Positions 1 through 7,918 of a DNA stretch of 41,868 bases are shown in pieces (position 1 is the first letter of the stretch; the number at the start of each line of letters is the position of its first letter). The stretch spans positions 1 to 41,868 of the forward strand of contig NZ_JARWOP010000145.1 in assembly GCF_029868745.1 (NCBI RefSeq), written 5' to 3'. The notes beneath the pieces are model-generated. The model had not been told where the DNA came from. It saw only the letters and a program-made list of their open reading frames with translations, and searched no databases. The DNA comes from Nocardia wallacei. Lineage in GTDB: Bacteria; Actinomycetota; Actinomycetes; Mycobacteriales; Mycobacteriaceae. A program made the position numbers and the translations under genes.

Positions 1-172
1 GCGGGGCTGCCCAGCTTGGTATAGGCCGCCGCTAACTTTTCGGGCGGGTGGTTTTCTAACTCCCCGCTCATCCCTCTTCGCCGCGGGGGGCGGGTCGTGC
101 GCCCCGGGGGTGACGCGAACCGCGTGAGATCCGTCCGATGACTGGAACCCCGACCGAGAGGACCAGATTTCC

Positions 173-583
173 ATGACCGTCGACAACGAGCTGTCCCGCG
201 CCGAGACCAACCGCCGGACCGTGCTGGAGCTGTACCGCCGATTCAACGCCGGTGACCTGGACGGCGCCTTCGCTCTGGTGCACGAGGACTTCGTCACGCA
301 CAATCCGCGGGTGCCGCACGACCCGGCGGCGAGCACCGGCAAACAGGCCTTCCGAGACTTCTTCGGCACTCCGGCCGGGCGGGCGCTGGCCGCGGCGCGA
401 CAGGAGGTGATGCGCGTCGTCGCCGATGACGACCTGGTCGCCGTGCATATCCGGCTCACCGTGGGCGAGGCCGTCAACGCGGTGGTCGACCTGCTGCGGC
501 TGCGCGACGGAGTGATCGTCGAGCACTGGGATGTGGTGCAGCCGGTGCCCGACCGGCTGCCACATCCGCACGGAATGCTCTGA
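173..583 (+). CDS. SnoaL-like / nuclear transport factor 2 fold protein
   Basis: A 136-residue single-domain protein of the SnoaL/NTF2-like polyketide cyclase superfamily. The N-terminal helix pattern (ETNRRTVLELYRRFNAGDLDGA, in two parts: residues 11-20 and 21-32) followed by a 'valhedfvtHNP' strand, and the C-terminal VEHWDVVQPVP motif (about residues 116-126), are typical of this family. Members are small cyclases, isomerases or ester-cyclase-like enzymes, or have no known activity; the substrate cannot be told from sequence. The ATG is preceded by a GAGAGGA Shine-Dalgarno. It converges on an NmrA-like reductase gene with 25 bases between the stops. Family call firm, function unknown. Confidence 0.85.
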   Translation: MTVDNELSRAETNRRTVLELYRRFNAGDLDGAFALVHEDFVTHNPRVPHDPAASTGKQAFRDFFGTPAGRALAAARQEVMRVVADDDLVAVHIRLTVGEAVNAVVDLLRLRDGVIVEHWDVVQPVPDRLPHPHGML

Positions 584-608
584 GTGCCAAGGGCTTCCGG
601 TGCGCCCG

Positions 609-1454
609 CTATGCCGGGTGCACCTCGGCGGCCCACGCCCCGGCGGCCGCGGTCGCACGGGCGTAGTCCGCGAAGTCCTTGGGTTTGCGGCCCAGGATGC
701 GTTCCACGCCGTCGGTCGTGGCCGAGTTGCGGCCGTCCAGCACGGTGCCGAAGAGGTAGTCGAGGAGGCTGATCTCCTCGGCGGGCACCTCGTAGGTCGC
801 CAGTGCCGCAACGAAATCGGTGCGGCTGATGGGGATGTAGGCGATCTCGCGACCGGACGCCCGGGCGATCTCGCCGACCGCCTCGGCGAAGGTGAGGGCC
901 CGGGGTCCGGTGAGTTCGTACACGGCGCCGATGTGCCGGTCGTCGGTCAGCGCGGCGACCGCGGCCGCCGCGATGTCGTCCGCGTCGATGAACGGTTCGG
1001 GCACGTCACCGGCGGGCAGCGCCACCTCGCCCGACTGCACGAAATCGGCGAATCCGCCCTCGCTGAAGTTCTGCGCGAACCAACTGCACCGCAGGACGGT
1101 CGTTTCGAGGCCGGAGTCCCGCACGATCTGTTCGCACTCCGCGGCCTCCGGCTCGCCGCGCCCGGACAGCAGCACCAGCCGCCGGACGCCGTTGTCCCGG
1201 GCGGCGGCGGTCAGCGCGTTGATCGCCTCGGGGGCGCCGGGCGCGGCGAGATCCGGCTGGTAGGCGATGTAGACGGCCGACACACCGGCGAGCGCGGCGG
1301 ACCAGGTGGTGCGGTCGTTCCAGTCGAAAGGCGGTTGCGCGGAACGGGATCCGAGCCGTACCGGAATCGAGCGCTCGCGCAGTTGCGCGGCCACCCGGCT
1401 GCCGGTCTTGCCGGTGCCGCCGAGAACGAGGACTGTGTTGTTCGAGTTCGTCAT
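609..1454 (-). CDS. NmrA/SDR-family NAD(P)-binding protein
   Basis: A 281-residue atypical short-chain dehydrogenase/NmrA-like protein. The N-terminal dinucleotide-binding motif VLVLGGTGKTGSRVA (residues about 8-22) has the GGTGxTG signature of NmrA and NAD(P)H:quinone-reductase-like proteins (QorB type). A strand-helix Rossmann pattern continues through VYIAYQPD and RRLVLLSGRG, and FIDADDIAAAAVAALTD matches the conserved 'DIA' region of the family. It lacks an obvious YxxxK pair at the classical place, so it may be a redox-sensing or quinone-reducing member rather than a classical SDR. The ATG at 1454 is the only nearby start that leaves the full Rossmann motif and nothing extra; the same frame stays open upstream but without coding character. 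A perfect ATGTAC-CAA-GTACAT inverted repeat overlaps this start. Confidence 0.88.
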   Translation of the reverse strand: MTNSNNTVLVLGGTGKTGSRVAAQLRERSIPVRLGSRSAQPPFDWNDRTTWSAALAGVSAVYIAYQPDLAAPGAPEAINALTAAARDNGVRRLVLLSGRGEPEAAECEQIVRDSGLETTVLRCSWFAQNFSEGGFADFVQSGEVALPAGDVPEPFIDADDIAAAAVAALTDDRHIGAVYELTGPRALTFAEAVGEIARASGREIAYIPISRTDFVAALATYEVPAEEISLLDYLFGTVLDGRNSATTDGVERILGRKPKDFADYARATAAAGAWAAEVHPA

Positions 1455-1467
1455 GTACCAAGTACAT
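1453..1467. promoter_or_regulatory. Inverted repeat overlapping the NmrA-like start codon
   Basis: ATGTAC-CAA-GTACAT is a perfect 6+6 inverted repeat that overlaps the start codon of the minus-strand reductase gene. Such placement fits a repressor operator. HxlR-family regulators often pair with NmrA-like reductases and bind GTAC-type palindromes, but no such regulator gene lies within the window beside it, so the binding protein is unknown. Confidence 0.4.
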
Positions 1468-1625
1468 CGCCGATGGCGTGGACGCGACATGGCCGAGAAG
1501 CGCGGGAACATTCGCGAGCGTCTGCCGTATCGCGCCCACTGCGTGAGGGCTACTCGGCCGCATCGAACGATGTGAGAAATCACTACCCGGCAAACGCGTA
1601 GCGGGCCGCACCGTAAGGTCGAGTC

Positions 1626-2630
1626 ATGGCCTCCGCGGAGTTGTCGAAACTGGTGCAGTCGGTCGTGGAGCCGTACCTGCTGGACGGCCCGCGCCGCTAT
1701 ACCCGCGAGGATGTCTCGCGGCAGTCGGGCGTGCCGCCGGAACTGACCCGCCGGCTGTGGATATCGCTCGGCTTCCCGGCCAATCCCGACGACGACGCGA
1801 TCGAATACACCGACGCGGATGTCCAGGCGGTCAACAACTTTCAGGGCCTGGCGGCGCTGGCCTCGACCGATCTGCGGCAGCAGTCGGGGGCCGCGCGCAC
1901 CCTGGGCCAGGCGATGGCGCGGCTGGCCGAATGGCAGGTCGACCTGGTGGCCGAGGAGATCGTGGACCGGATCCGGGCCATCACCGCCGCCGACCCCACC
2001 GCGGACGAGGTCACGGTCGCGCAGGAGGCGACCGAGGAGGTCGTGTCGAGCCTGCAGGAATTGCAGGCCTACGCGTGGCGCCGGCACCTGGCGGCCGCCC
2101 TCGCCCGCTCGCTCGACGGCGACGGCAGCGGCGGCGACACGCTGCGGGAGGTGGCCGTCGGTTTCGCCGACATGGTCGGTTACACCCGGCTGACCAGGCA
2201 CCTCGACCCGGACGAGCTGACCCGGCTGCTGGAATCGTTCGAGACGATCACCACCGACGCGATCACCGCGCACGGCGGCTGGGTCATCAAGAACGTGGGC
2301 GACGAGGTGATGTTCGCCGCCGAGTCGGCGGTGGTGGCGGCCCGCATCGCGCTGGCCGTCCAGGACGCGACGCTGTCCGCCGGAACCACGCCGGAACTGC
2401 GGGTCGGTCTGGCCTACGGCGAAGTGCTGCAACGGTTCGGGGATCTGTACGGCTCGGTGGTCAACACCGCGGCCCGGCTGACCGGCGTGGCCCGGCCCGG
2501 CACGGTACTCATCGACGACGGCGCCGCCGCGCAGCTGGCCGGGGAGCGGGAATTCGCGCTGCGGCATCTGCGCAGTGTGCGAGTGCGTGGCTTCAATCGG
2601 CTGCGCTCGCACGTGCTGCGGCGGGCCTGA
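1626..2630 (+). CDS. Class III adenylate cyclase, Rv1264-like
   Basis: A 334-residue cytosolic nucleotidyl cyclase expected to make cAMP from ATP. Residues 1-165 form an N-terminal helical regulatory domain like that of mycobacterial Rv1264 (pH-sensing, autoinhibitory), with a MerR-like start (YTREDVSRQSGVPPELTRRLW). The catalytic domain (about 172-334) has all canonical residues: metal-binding D182 in FADMVGYT and D226 in KNVGDEVMF, adenine-specifying K222 and D273 (FGDLYG), and transition-state N280 and R284 in VNTAARLT. Class III cyclases work as homodimers. The K/D pair favours adenylate over guanylate activity. A TAAGGT -10-like element ends 6 bases before the ATG, so the mRNA is probably leaderless. 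It is shorter than Rv1264 (about 397 residues), mainly in the linker. Strong tandem hairpins follow the stop. Confidence 0.92.
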   Translation: MASAELSKLVQSVVEPYLLDGPRRYTREDVSRQSGVPPELTRRLWISLGFPANPDDDAIEYTDADVQAVNNFQGLAALASTDLRQQSGAARTLGQAMARLAEWQVDLVAEEIVDRIRAITAADPTADEVTVAQEATEEVVSSLQELQAYAWRRHLAAALARSLDGDGSGGDTLREVAVGFADMVGYTRLTRHLDPDELTRLLESFETITTDAITAHGGWVIKNVGDEVMFAAESAVVAARIALAVQDATLSAGTTPELRVGLAYGEVLQRFGDLYGSVVNTAARLTGVARPGTVLIDDGAAAQLAGEREFALRHLRSVRVRGFNRLRSHVLRRA

Positions 2631-2668
2631 TCCCAGCGGCGTTCGCTGAAAGTGCCCGGGAATTAGGA

Positions 2669-2737
2669 GCGGGCCTCGGCGAAGGGGGGGAGTTAGCCGA
2701 GGCCCGCGTAGGGTCGGCCCGGGGGGGAGGGGCCGAC
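2669..2737 (+). terminator. Two tandem GC-rich hairpins after the cyclase gene
   Basis: Hairpin 1: GCGGGCCTCGGC (2669-2680) pairs perfectly with GCCGAGGCCCGC (2696-2707), 15-base loop. Hairpin 2: GTCGGCCC (2713-2720) pairs with GGGCCGAC (2730-2737), 9-base loop. Both loops hold a run of seven G. There is no U tract, as is common for actinobacterial terminators. They lie 38 bases after the cyclase stop. Confidence 0.7.
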
Positions 2738-3308
2738 GTGAACGATCCTACGCGACGATCCCCGATTGTGTGTGTATGAGGGCTGCCACTTTCGGAAAGT
2801 TTTTCGGAGGTACTCGGATGGGGTAGTCCGACGTGGTGTGCGGGGGTCGGCATCGTGGTACCTCGGTGGACTCGAACCCGTTGGGCGGCAATCGGTTACG
2901 TGGCCCTCGAGGCGGCCGTCGAAGCAGCGATCGAGGGGCCCCGAGCGCCCGTTTTCACCCCTCTGTACGTCCGATAAGGGGGCGACGTTCCGGATTGCGT
3001 GGATTCGCGGCGTGTCGATCGGGAGACCCACGATCGAGGCGAGTACCGGGAGGCGCTCCGGAACGAGTAGCGCACTACTCGCGATCCGTTCCGCGCGCTG
3101 GGCGACGATCGTATCGGCCGCATCCCGCCGGCACCCCCGAGCACCGCCGGATCCCGGGATGCGGCCTCCTGCTGTCCGCGTCGTGCCAGGTAGGAAGTGG
3201 TGCGGCGGGGACGGCCTTAATCGAATGAACTTGTCGGTGCCGTGGGCAATACTGGGCAGCAGTGTCGATCAGGTCACTGCACAATCCATTACGAACGGCA
3301 GGAGCATC
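2738..3308. other. Gene-free region upstream of the ABC exporter
   Basis: No open frame here has a convincing start, coding bias or recognisable protein. The reading frame of the ABC ATPase stays open upstream through much of the region, but the translation is arginine/serine-rich and unlike the family. One clear palindrome is CGAGTAG-cgca-CTACTCG (3064-3081), a possible operator for the exporter, about 230 bases before its start. The rest shows nothing I can assign. Confidence 0.55.
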
Positions 3309-4328
3309 ATGCCCGACGCCATCATCGCCGAGGGTCTGGTCAAGACATATGGGCGGCTGACCGCCCTCGACGGACTCGACCTCACGGTACCCGAGGGTAC
3401 GGTCACCGCTCTGCTGGGTCCCAACGGCGCCGGCAAGACGACGACCGTCCGGGTACTCACCACCTTGCTCATCCCCGACGCCGGGCGCGCCACCGTGGCC
3501 GGTATCGACGTACTGCGCGCGCCGCAGCGGCTGCGCGCGCACATCGGCGCCTCCGGCCAATACGCGGCGGTCGACGAATACCTCACCGGCTTCGAGAATC
3601 TGGAGATGGTCGGGCGGCTGTACCACATGGGCGTGCAGCGCAGTAAGGACCGCGCCCGCGAACTGCTCGAGCGGTTCCGGCTCAGCGACGCCGCCGACCG
3701 GCCCGTGAAGGGCTACTCCGGCGGCATGCGCCGCCGCCTGGACTTGGCGGGTGCGCTGGTCGCCAATCCTCCCGTCCTGTTCCTGGACGAGCCGACCACG
3801 GGCCTGGACCCGCGGGCCCGTCTCGACCTCTGGGATGTCATCGAGGAACTGGTGGCCGGCGGCACCACGCTGCTGCTGACCACGCAGTACATGGAGGAGG
3901 CCGACCGATTGGCCGATGCCATCGCGGTCATCGACCGCGGCAAGGTCATCGCCCGCGGCACCGCCGACGAACTCAAGACCATGGTCGGCGGCGACCGCAT
4001 CGAACTGACCGTCGACCACGCCGACAGCCTCGCGGTCGCACAACAGGCCCTGTCCGCGCTCGCGGTCGGGGAGATCCATCTCGAGCCCGGGCTACGACGC
4101 ATCACGGTGCCCGTCAGCGAGGGATCGCAGGCCCTGGTCGATGCCATCGGGCGGCTGGCCGAGCACAAGGTCCAGATTCACGACGTCGGGCTGCGGCGCC
4201 CCTCGCTCGACGATGTGTTCCTCACTCTCACCGGCCACGAGGCGGAAGAAATGATCAGCGAGAACGGCCACGCCGACGGTAAGGGCGCCGCCGAGCGAGT
4301 CGACGCGACGAAAGGACAGCAGAGATGA
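3309..4328 (+). CDS. DrrA-type ABC transporter ATP-binding protein
   Basis: A 339-residue ATPase subunit of a daunorubicin-resistance-like (DrrAB) ABC exporter. Walker A is GPNGAGKT (37-44), Q-loop Q84, signature SGGMR (137-141), Walker B VLFLDE (156-161). The H-loop position holds Q (TTQYMEEAD, about 191-199) rather than His, which is usual in DrrA relatives. After the nucleotide-binding domain comes the C-terminal DUF4162 domain typical of this subfamily. The ATG at 3309 follows AGGAG with good spacing; upstream in-frame sequence is not family-like. Its TGA overlaps the permease ATG (ATGA), so the two are translationally coupled. Substrate unknown: members export hydrophobic drugs or lipids. 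Confidence 0.93.
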   Translation: MPDAIIAEGLVKTYGRLTALDGLDLTVPEGTVTALLGPNGAGKTTTVRVLTTLLIPDAGRATVAGIDVLRAPQRLRAHIGASGQYAAVDEYLTGFENLEMVGRLYHMGVQRSKDRARELLERFRLSDAADRPVKGYSGGMRRRLDLAGALVANPPVLFLDEPTTGLDPRARLDLWDVIEELVAGGTTLLLTTQYMEEADRLADAIAVIDRGKVIARGTADELKTMVGGDRIELTVDHADSLAVAQQALSALAVGEIHLEPGLRRITVPVSEGSQALVDAIGRLAEHKVQIHDVGLRRPSLDDVFLTLTGHEAEEMISENGHADGKGAAERVDATKGQQR

Positions 4329-5173
4329 GCACGGCCGTAGCCATCGCCGATCAGCCGACGTTCGGCACACGCATGTCGATGGTGGTCAGCGACAGCCTGA
4401 CGATCACCAAGCGCAATGTCATCAAGATCAGGCGAGTACCCGACGTCCTGATCTTCTCGACGCTGTCGCCGATCATGTTCGTGCTGCTGTTCGCCTACAT
4501 TTTCGGCACGGCGATCGAGGTGCCGGGGTTGTCGGGCGGGTATCGGGAGTTCCTGATCGCGGGCATCTTCGCGCAGACCTCGGTCTTCGGCGCGACGTTC
4601 ACCGGCCTGAGCCTGGCCGAGGATATGCAGAAGGGGATCATCGACCGGTTCCGGTCGCTGCCGATGGCCTCGGTGGCCGTGCTGATCGGCCGCACCGCCG
4701 CCGATGTCGTGATCAATGTGGTGAGCCTGGTCGTGATGTCGCTGACCGGCCTCATCGTCGGCTGGCGGATCCGCGGGTCGCTGTTGGACGCGGTCCTGGC
4801 CTATGTGCTGCTGTTGCTGTTCGCCTATGCGATCTCGTGGATCATGGCCGTGGTCGGCCTGATCGTGCGGGCGCCCGAGGTGTTCAACAACGCCAGCTTC
4901 ATGGTCATCTTCCCGCTGACGTTCCTCGCCAATACCTTTGTGCCGCTGGACAAGCTGCCCGGGCCGTTGCAGGTGTTCGCCGAGTGGAATCCCGTCTCTG
5001 CGGTCACCCAGGCCACCCGCGAGCTGTTCGGCAACACCAGCCCGGCGGTTCCGACGCCGGACGCCTGGCCGATGCAGCATCCGGTGCTGACCACGCTGAT
5101 CTGGGTGGTGGCCATCCTGGTGGTGTTCGTGCCGCTGGCGGTGCGGCAGTTCAAGCGCTCGGTCAGCCGCTGA
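4325..5173 (+). CDS. DrrB-type ABC transporter permease
   Basis: A 282-residue ABC-2 family membrane protein, partner of the ATPase immediately upstream with which it shares ATGA. Six hydrophobic segments are visible: about 45-65 ([20 protein letters not shown]), 75-95, then [16 protein letters not shown] (an ABC-2 hallmark amphipathic stretch, about 99-115), 121-145, 157-185, 193-213 and 255-275. The motif [14 protein letters not shown] near residue 220 is conserved in DrrB proteins. The order ATPase then permease with overlapping codons is the standard DrrAB layout. The transported substrate cannot be inferred; the neighbourhood contains no biosynthetic gene cluster. Confidence 0.92.
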   Translation: MSTAVAIADQPTFGTRMSMVVSDSLTITKRNVIKIRRVPDVLIFSTLSPIMFVLLFAYIFGTAIEVPGLSGGYREFLIAGIFAQTSVFGATFTGLSLAEDMQKGIIDRFRSLPMASVAVLIGRTAADVVINVVSLVVMSLTGLIVGWRIRGSLLDAVLAYVLLLLFAYAISWIMAVVGLIVRAPEVFNNASFMVIFPLTFLANTFVPLDKLPGPLQVFAEWNPVSAVTQATRELFGNTSPAVPTPDAWPMQHPVLTTLIWVVAILVVFVPLAVRQFKRSVSR

Positions 5174-5236
5174 GTTTGCCGGCCACTGTGACCAGCCTTT
5201 CCTGCGCGAAGCGGGTGGCTGTGCCACAGTGGTCGC

Positions 5237-5434
5237 ATGCAGTTGGGGAGCTCTGGGAAGTCCGGCCGGTTGCGCAACCGGCTCATCGTCGCCGCCCTCG
5301 TCGGATTCGCGGGCAGTGCCGCCTGGCTGGCGGCGCGCCGCCGTCCGCAGCTGCCCGCACCCGCCGCCGAGCCGCCGCGCCTGGGCTACTCCACCAACGG
5401 ATCCGCGCCGGAGGAAGCGGCGCGCTTGCCGTAG
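5237..5434 (+). CDS. Small predicted membrane protein
   Basis: A possible 65-residue protein: basic N-terminus (KSGRLRNR), one hydrophobic segment (about residues 16-34, [18 protein letters not shown]), then a basic stop-transfer RRR and a proline-rich tail. It fills the gap between the ABC permease and ppiA in the same orientation. No clear Shine-Dalgarno is seen. I do not recognise the family; the membrane-segment/positive-flank arrangement is what supports it. It could still be chance. Confidence 0.45.
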   Translation: MQLGSSGKSGRLRNRLIVAALVGFAGSAAWLAARRRPQLPAPAAEPPRLGYSTNGSAPEEAARLP

Positions 5435-5495
5435 CCGGCTCCGGCACGGCCCGAAGACAGTGGGATACAACTCGATTCGCCGCGTACATGGCACG

Positions 5496-6032
5496 ATGTT
5501 CGGCGTGACCTCACCGAATCAGACCGCCGTGGCCACGCTGCACACCAATCACGGCGACATCAAGATCTCGCTCTTCGGTAACCATGCCCCGAAAACGGTG
5601 CGCAACTTCGTCGGCCTCGTCGACGGCTCGGCGGCGTACACGACGGAGAACGCCGCGGGCGGCAAGTCCGGGCCGTTCTACGACGGCAGCACCTTCCACC
5701 GCGTGATCGATGGCTTCATGATTCAGGGCGGCGACCCGGCCGGCACCGGCCGCGGTGGGCCGGGGTACGAATTCGGCGACGAATTCCATCCCGAGCTGCG
5801 TTTCGATCGCCCATATCTGCTGGCGATGGCCAACGCCGGGCCGGGCACCAACGGTTCGCAGTTCTTCATCACGCTCAGCCCGCAGCCGCATCTCAACCGC
5901 CGCCACACCATTTTCGGTGAGGTGGTGGACCCGGATTCGCGCAAGGTGGTCGACACCATCGGCGCCACGGCGACCGACCGCAACGACCGCCCCAAGGATC
6001 CGGTGGTCGTCTCCTCCATCACCATCGACTGA
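5496..6032 (+). CDS. ppiA: Cyclophilin-type peptidyl-prolyl cis-trans isomerase A
   Basis: A 178-residue cytosolic cyclophilin, catalysing cis-trans isomerisation of X-Pro bonds. The whole protein aligns by eye with mycobacterial PpiA (Rv0009, 182 residues): [22 protein letters not shown] near the N-terminus, then [15 protein letters not shown] (catalytic Arg in FHRV), [15 protein letters not shown] and [11 protein letters not shown]. The start is either ATG 5496 or GTG 5505 (MTSPNQTAV); the N-terminus before ATLHTN is variable in the family, so both are plausible. It opens a block with the same gene order as Rv0009 to Rv0020c. The next gene, rhomboid protease, follows 16 bases later, suggesting cotranscription. 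Confidence 0.95.
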   Translation: MFGVTSPNQTAVATLHTNHGDIKISLFGNHAPKTVRNFVGLVDGSAAYTTENAAGGKSGPFYDGSTFHRVIDGFMIQGGDPAGTGRGGPGYEFGDEFHPELRFDRPYLLAMANAGPGTNGSQFFITLSPQPHLNRRHTIFGEVVDPDSRKVVDTIGATATDRNDRPKDPVVVSSITID

Positions 6033-6048
6033 ATCTCGACGGAGTTTC

Positions 6049-6915
6049 GTGAATCCCCAACCGCCCGCACCGACCTGCTACCGCCATCCCGATCGCGCCA
6101 CCGGCCTGGCCTGCACCCGGTGCGGCCGGTCGGCCTGCCCGGAATGCCTGCGCCCGGCCTCGGTCGGCCAGCACTGCGTGGACTGCCTGCGGCAGGGGCA
6201 GTCGGACGTGCGCCCGGTGCGCACCGTGGCGGGCGCGCCCGCGACGCAACGGGCGGTCCCGTACGTGACCTACCTGCTGATCGCCTTGAATGTCGCGATC
6301 TTCGCGATCACCGCTGCGCAGGCGAACAACGTCGCGGACAACCAGCGCTCGCAGTTGTTCTTCGACTGGGTGCTGGCGCCGCCGGCGGTGGCCGACGGGC
6401 AGTGGGTGCGGGTGCTCGGGTCCGGATTCCTCCACTACGGCCCGATTCACCTGCTGGTCAACATGTTCGCGCTGTACATCCTGGGTCGCGACTGTGAAAT
6501 GGTGCTCGGCCGCCTGCGGTTCGTCACGGTCTACCTGGCCTCGCTGCTGGGTGGTTCGGCGGCGGTCATGTGGCTGGCCCAGGACACCTCGACGGCCGGC
6601 GCCTCCGGAGCGATCTACGGCCTGTTCGGCGCGATGACCGTGATCCTGCTGCGGCTGCGGCAGAGTCCGGTGCAGATGCTGGTGCTGATCGCGGTCAACG
6701 TGCTGATCAGCGTGTCGCTGCCGGGCATCTCGCTGTGGGGGCACCTCGGCGGCCTCGCCGCGGGCACCCTGGCCACGGGCGGCATTCTCTTCCTGCCGCA
6801 ATGGCTGCGCGCCAAGACCCCGCAGGCCGCCCGCGCCGTCGGCTGGACGGCGTCGGCCGGTGTCGCGGTGATCGCGCTGCTGCTCATCGTCGCCGCGGCG
6901 GCGGAGCTGGCCTGA
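6049..6915 (+). CDS. Rhomboid intramembrane serine protease with N-terminal zinc-ribbon-like domain
   Basis: A 288-residue rhomboid. The N-terminal cytosolic part has a Cys/His-rich B-box-like knuckle: C10, H13, C22, C25, C30, C33, H42, C43, C46, probably binding zinc. Six membrane segments follow from about residue 68. The catalytic Ser is S186 in GASGAIYG and the partner His is H232 in WGHLGG; HLLVNMFALYILG carries the conserved HxxxN-type oxyanion region. It cleaves transmembrane substrates in the membrane; substrates unknown. GTG at 6049 is preceded by ACGGAG. Alternative starts upstream would run into ppiA. It resembles mycobacterial rhomboid 1 (Rv0110 type), which lies elsewhere in M. 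tuberculosis, so its place between ppiA and the PH-domain gene differs from that genome. Confidence 0.92.
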   Translation: MNPQPPAPTCYRHPDRATGLACTRCGRSACPECLRPASVGQHCVDCLRQGQSDVRPVRTVAGAPATQRAVPYVTYLLIALNVAIFAITAAQANNVADNQRSQLFFDWVLAPPAVADGQWVRVLGSGFLHYGPIHLLVNMFALYILGRDCEMVLGRLRFVTVYLASLLGGSAAVMWLAQDTSTAGASGAIYGLFGAMTVILLRLRQSPVQMLVLIAVNVLISVSLPGISLWGHLGGLAAGTLATGGILFLPQWLRAKTPQAARAVGWTASAGVAVIALLLIVAAAAELA

Positions 6916-6932
6916 GTCGTTCGCCGCGTGCG

Positions 6933-7385
6933 TTATTCGCCGCGGGTCAGGCCGTGCACGATCATCGCGTCCAGCACGTCCTGGGGGTGAGTGCCCAGAT
7001 CCCAGCGGCCGAAGATCAGCAGCCGGTCGTGCCCGTCCTGCTGGACGTCGAGTTCCAGATTGGGCACCTTGCGCCCGAGCCGCCGGAAGCCCACCACCCG
7101 GGCCCGCAGGATCCGCTCCGGCGGATACACGACCGGTCCGAGCAGCCCGCGGACGATCAGCGCGGGCGGGGTTCCGGGGACGACGGTCAGCCGCGGCCGC
7201 TGGCGCAGTCCCAGTGCGGTCAGCCCGAGCAACAGCACCGCGGCGATCCCGACCAGCAACCGGCTCGGCGCGTCACCGGTGAGGACGGCGGCGGCGATGA
7301 GCGCCACTCCGCCGAGCGCTGTCACCGCGAGCGCGGCCGGGGGAGTGGACCAGGTAAGACGGGACGTCGAGTCGGATGCGGTCAC
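6933..7385 (-). CDS. PH-domain (DUF2581-like) membrane protein, Rv0010c-like
   Basis: A 150-residue protein with two hydrophobic segments (about residues 16-36 and 44-60) followed by a bacterial PH-like domain (PRLTVVPGTPPALIVRG, PPERILRARVVG, FGRWDLGTHPQDVLDAM). Position next to crgA and the family pattern match M. tuberculosis Rv0010c. Function unknown. The GTG start at 7385 is chosen; a TTG at 7394 would add three residues and sits only three bases from GAGGAG. Two DnaA-box-like 9-mers sit just upstream of the start (7407-7427). Confidence 0.82.
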   Translation of the reverse strand: MTASDSTSRLTWSTPPAALAVTALGGVALIAAAVLTGDAPSRLLVGIAAVLLLGLTALGLRQRPRLTVVPGTPPALIVRGLLGPVVYPPERILRARVVGFRRLGRKVPNLELDVQQDGHDRLLIFGRWDLGTHPQDVLDAMIVHGLTRGE

Positions 7386-7406
7386 GGTCCCCAATCGCTC
7401 CTCGAG

Positions 7407-7427
7407 TTGTCCACAGATCTATCCACA
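7407..7427 (+). promoter_or_regulatory. Pair of DnaA-box-like 9-mers
   Basis: TTGTCCACA (7407-7415) and CTATCCACA (7419-7427) lie in the same orientation with starts 12 bases apart. The first equals the consensus reported for mycobacterial DnaA boxes; the second is one base from the E. coli consensus TTATCCACA. They sit in the short gap between crgA and the PH-domain gene, directly upstream of the latter's start. A small hairpin ACTACA-tcgg-TGTAGT (7439-7454) lies next to them, just beyond the crgA stop. Confidence 0.5.
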
Positions 7428-7459
7428 AGTGTGCATGAACTACATCGGTGTAGTGCTGG

Positions 7460-7726
7460 TCAGCGCCACCGCATCGTCATGATCAGGCCGATCACCATGA
7501 GGCCGAAGCCGATCAGGAAGTTCCAGGCGTTGAGGTTGGCCATCCACTCGATCTTGTCGTTGGCCAGGTAATACACCAGCAGCCACACCAACCCGGCCAG
7601 CATGAAACCGAGCATGATGGAGACGTACCAGACCGGTGACGGGCCGCCCTTCACCTTCACCGGAGTACGGCTGGCGGGGTTGATCGTGTAATCGGTCTTC
7701 TTGCGGCGGACCTTCGACTTGGGCAT
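7460..7726 (-). CDS. crgA: Cell division protein CrgA
   Basis: An 88-residue two-pass membrane protein. N-terminal [15 protein letters not shown] is the typical basic CrgA start; membrane segments are about residues 32-54 ([22 protein letters not shown]) and 69-85 ([16 protein letters not shown]). CrgA binds FtsZ-dependent divisome partners (FtsQ, FtsI, CwsA in mycobacteria) and tunes septum placement in actinobacteria. Length and position beside the PH-domain gene and upstream of the kinase operon match Rv0011c. In M. tuberculosis a DUF881 gene (Rv0012) follows before trpG; it is absent here, leaving only about 190 bases to the amidotransferase gene. Confidence 0.95.
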   Translation of the reverse strand: MPKSKVRRKKTDYTINPASRTPVKVKGGPSPVWYVSIMLGFMLAGLVWLLVYYLANDKIEWMANLNAWNFLIGFGLMVIGLIMTMRWR

Positions 7727-7824
7727 GACGTCCTCGTATTCGGCGTACAGGTCGTACCGGCGGAGTAGGCAGCCGAGCATGTCGGCTACGCCGCACACGC
7801 CCCGCCGGTCTGGGTAAAGGCTAT

Positions 7825-7844
7825 CCCAGCTGGGTATACCCGGG
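7825..7844. promoter_or_regulatory. Chain of three overlapping palindromes between crgA and the amidotransferase gene
   Basis: CCCAGCTGGG (7825-7834), GGGTATACCC (7832-7841) and CCCGGG (7839-7844) overlap one another in the divergent intergenic region. A related CCCGGGTATTCCC follows at about 7869-7881. This could be an operator serving one or both divergent genes; no binder is known to me. Confidence 0.4.
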
Positions 7845-7918
7845 CGTTCCGGACTGTTGTCGGCGCACCGCCCGGGTATTCCCGCGACGCCGATCGGGCG
7901 GCCACGTACCCTCGAACC

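Noticed and set aside
2766..3308. N-terminal extension of the DrrA-type ATPase
   Set aside because: The frame is open upstream but Arg/Ser-rich and unlike the family; ATG 3309 has an AGGAG and gives the standard N-terminus.
5183..5232. CCACTGTG...CACAGTGG as terminator of the DrrB-type gene
   Set aside because: Arms match but the loop is 34 bases and the right arm reaches the start of the next small ORF; too weak to call.
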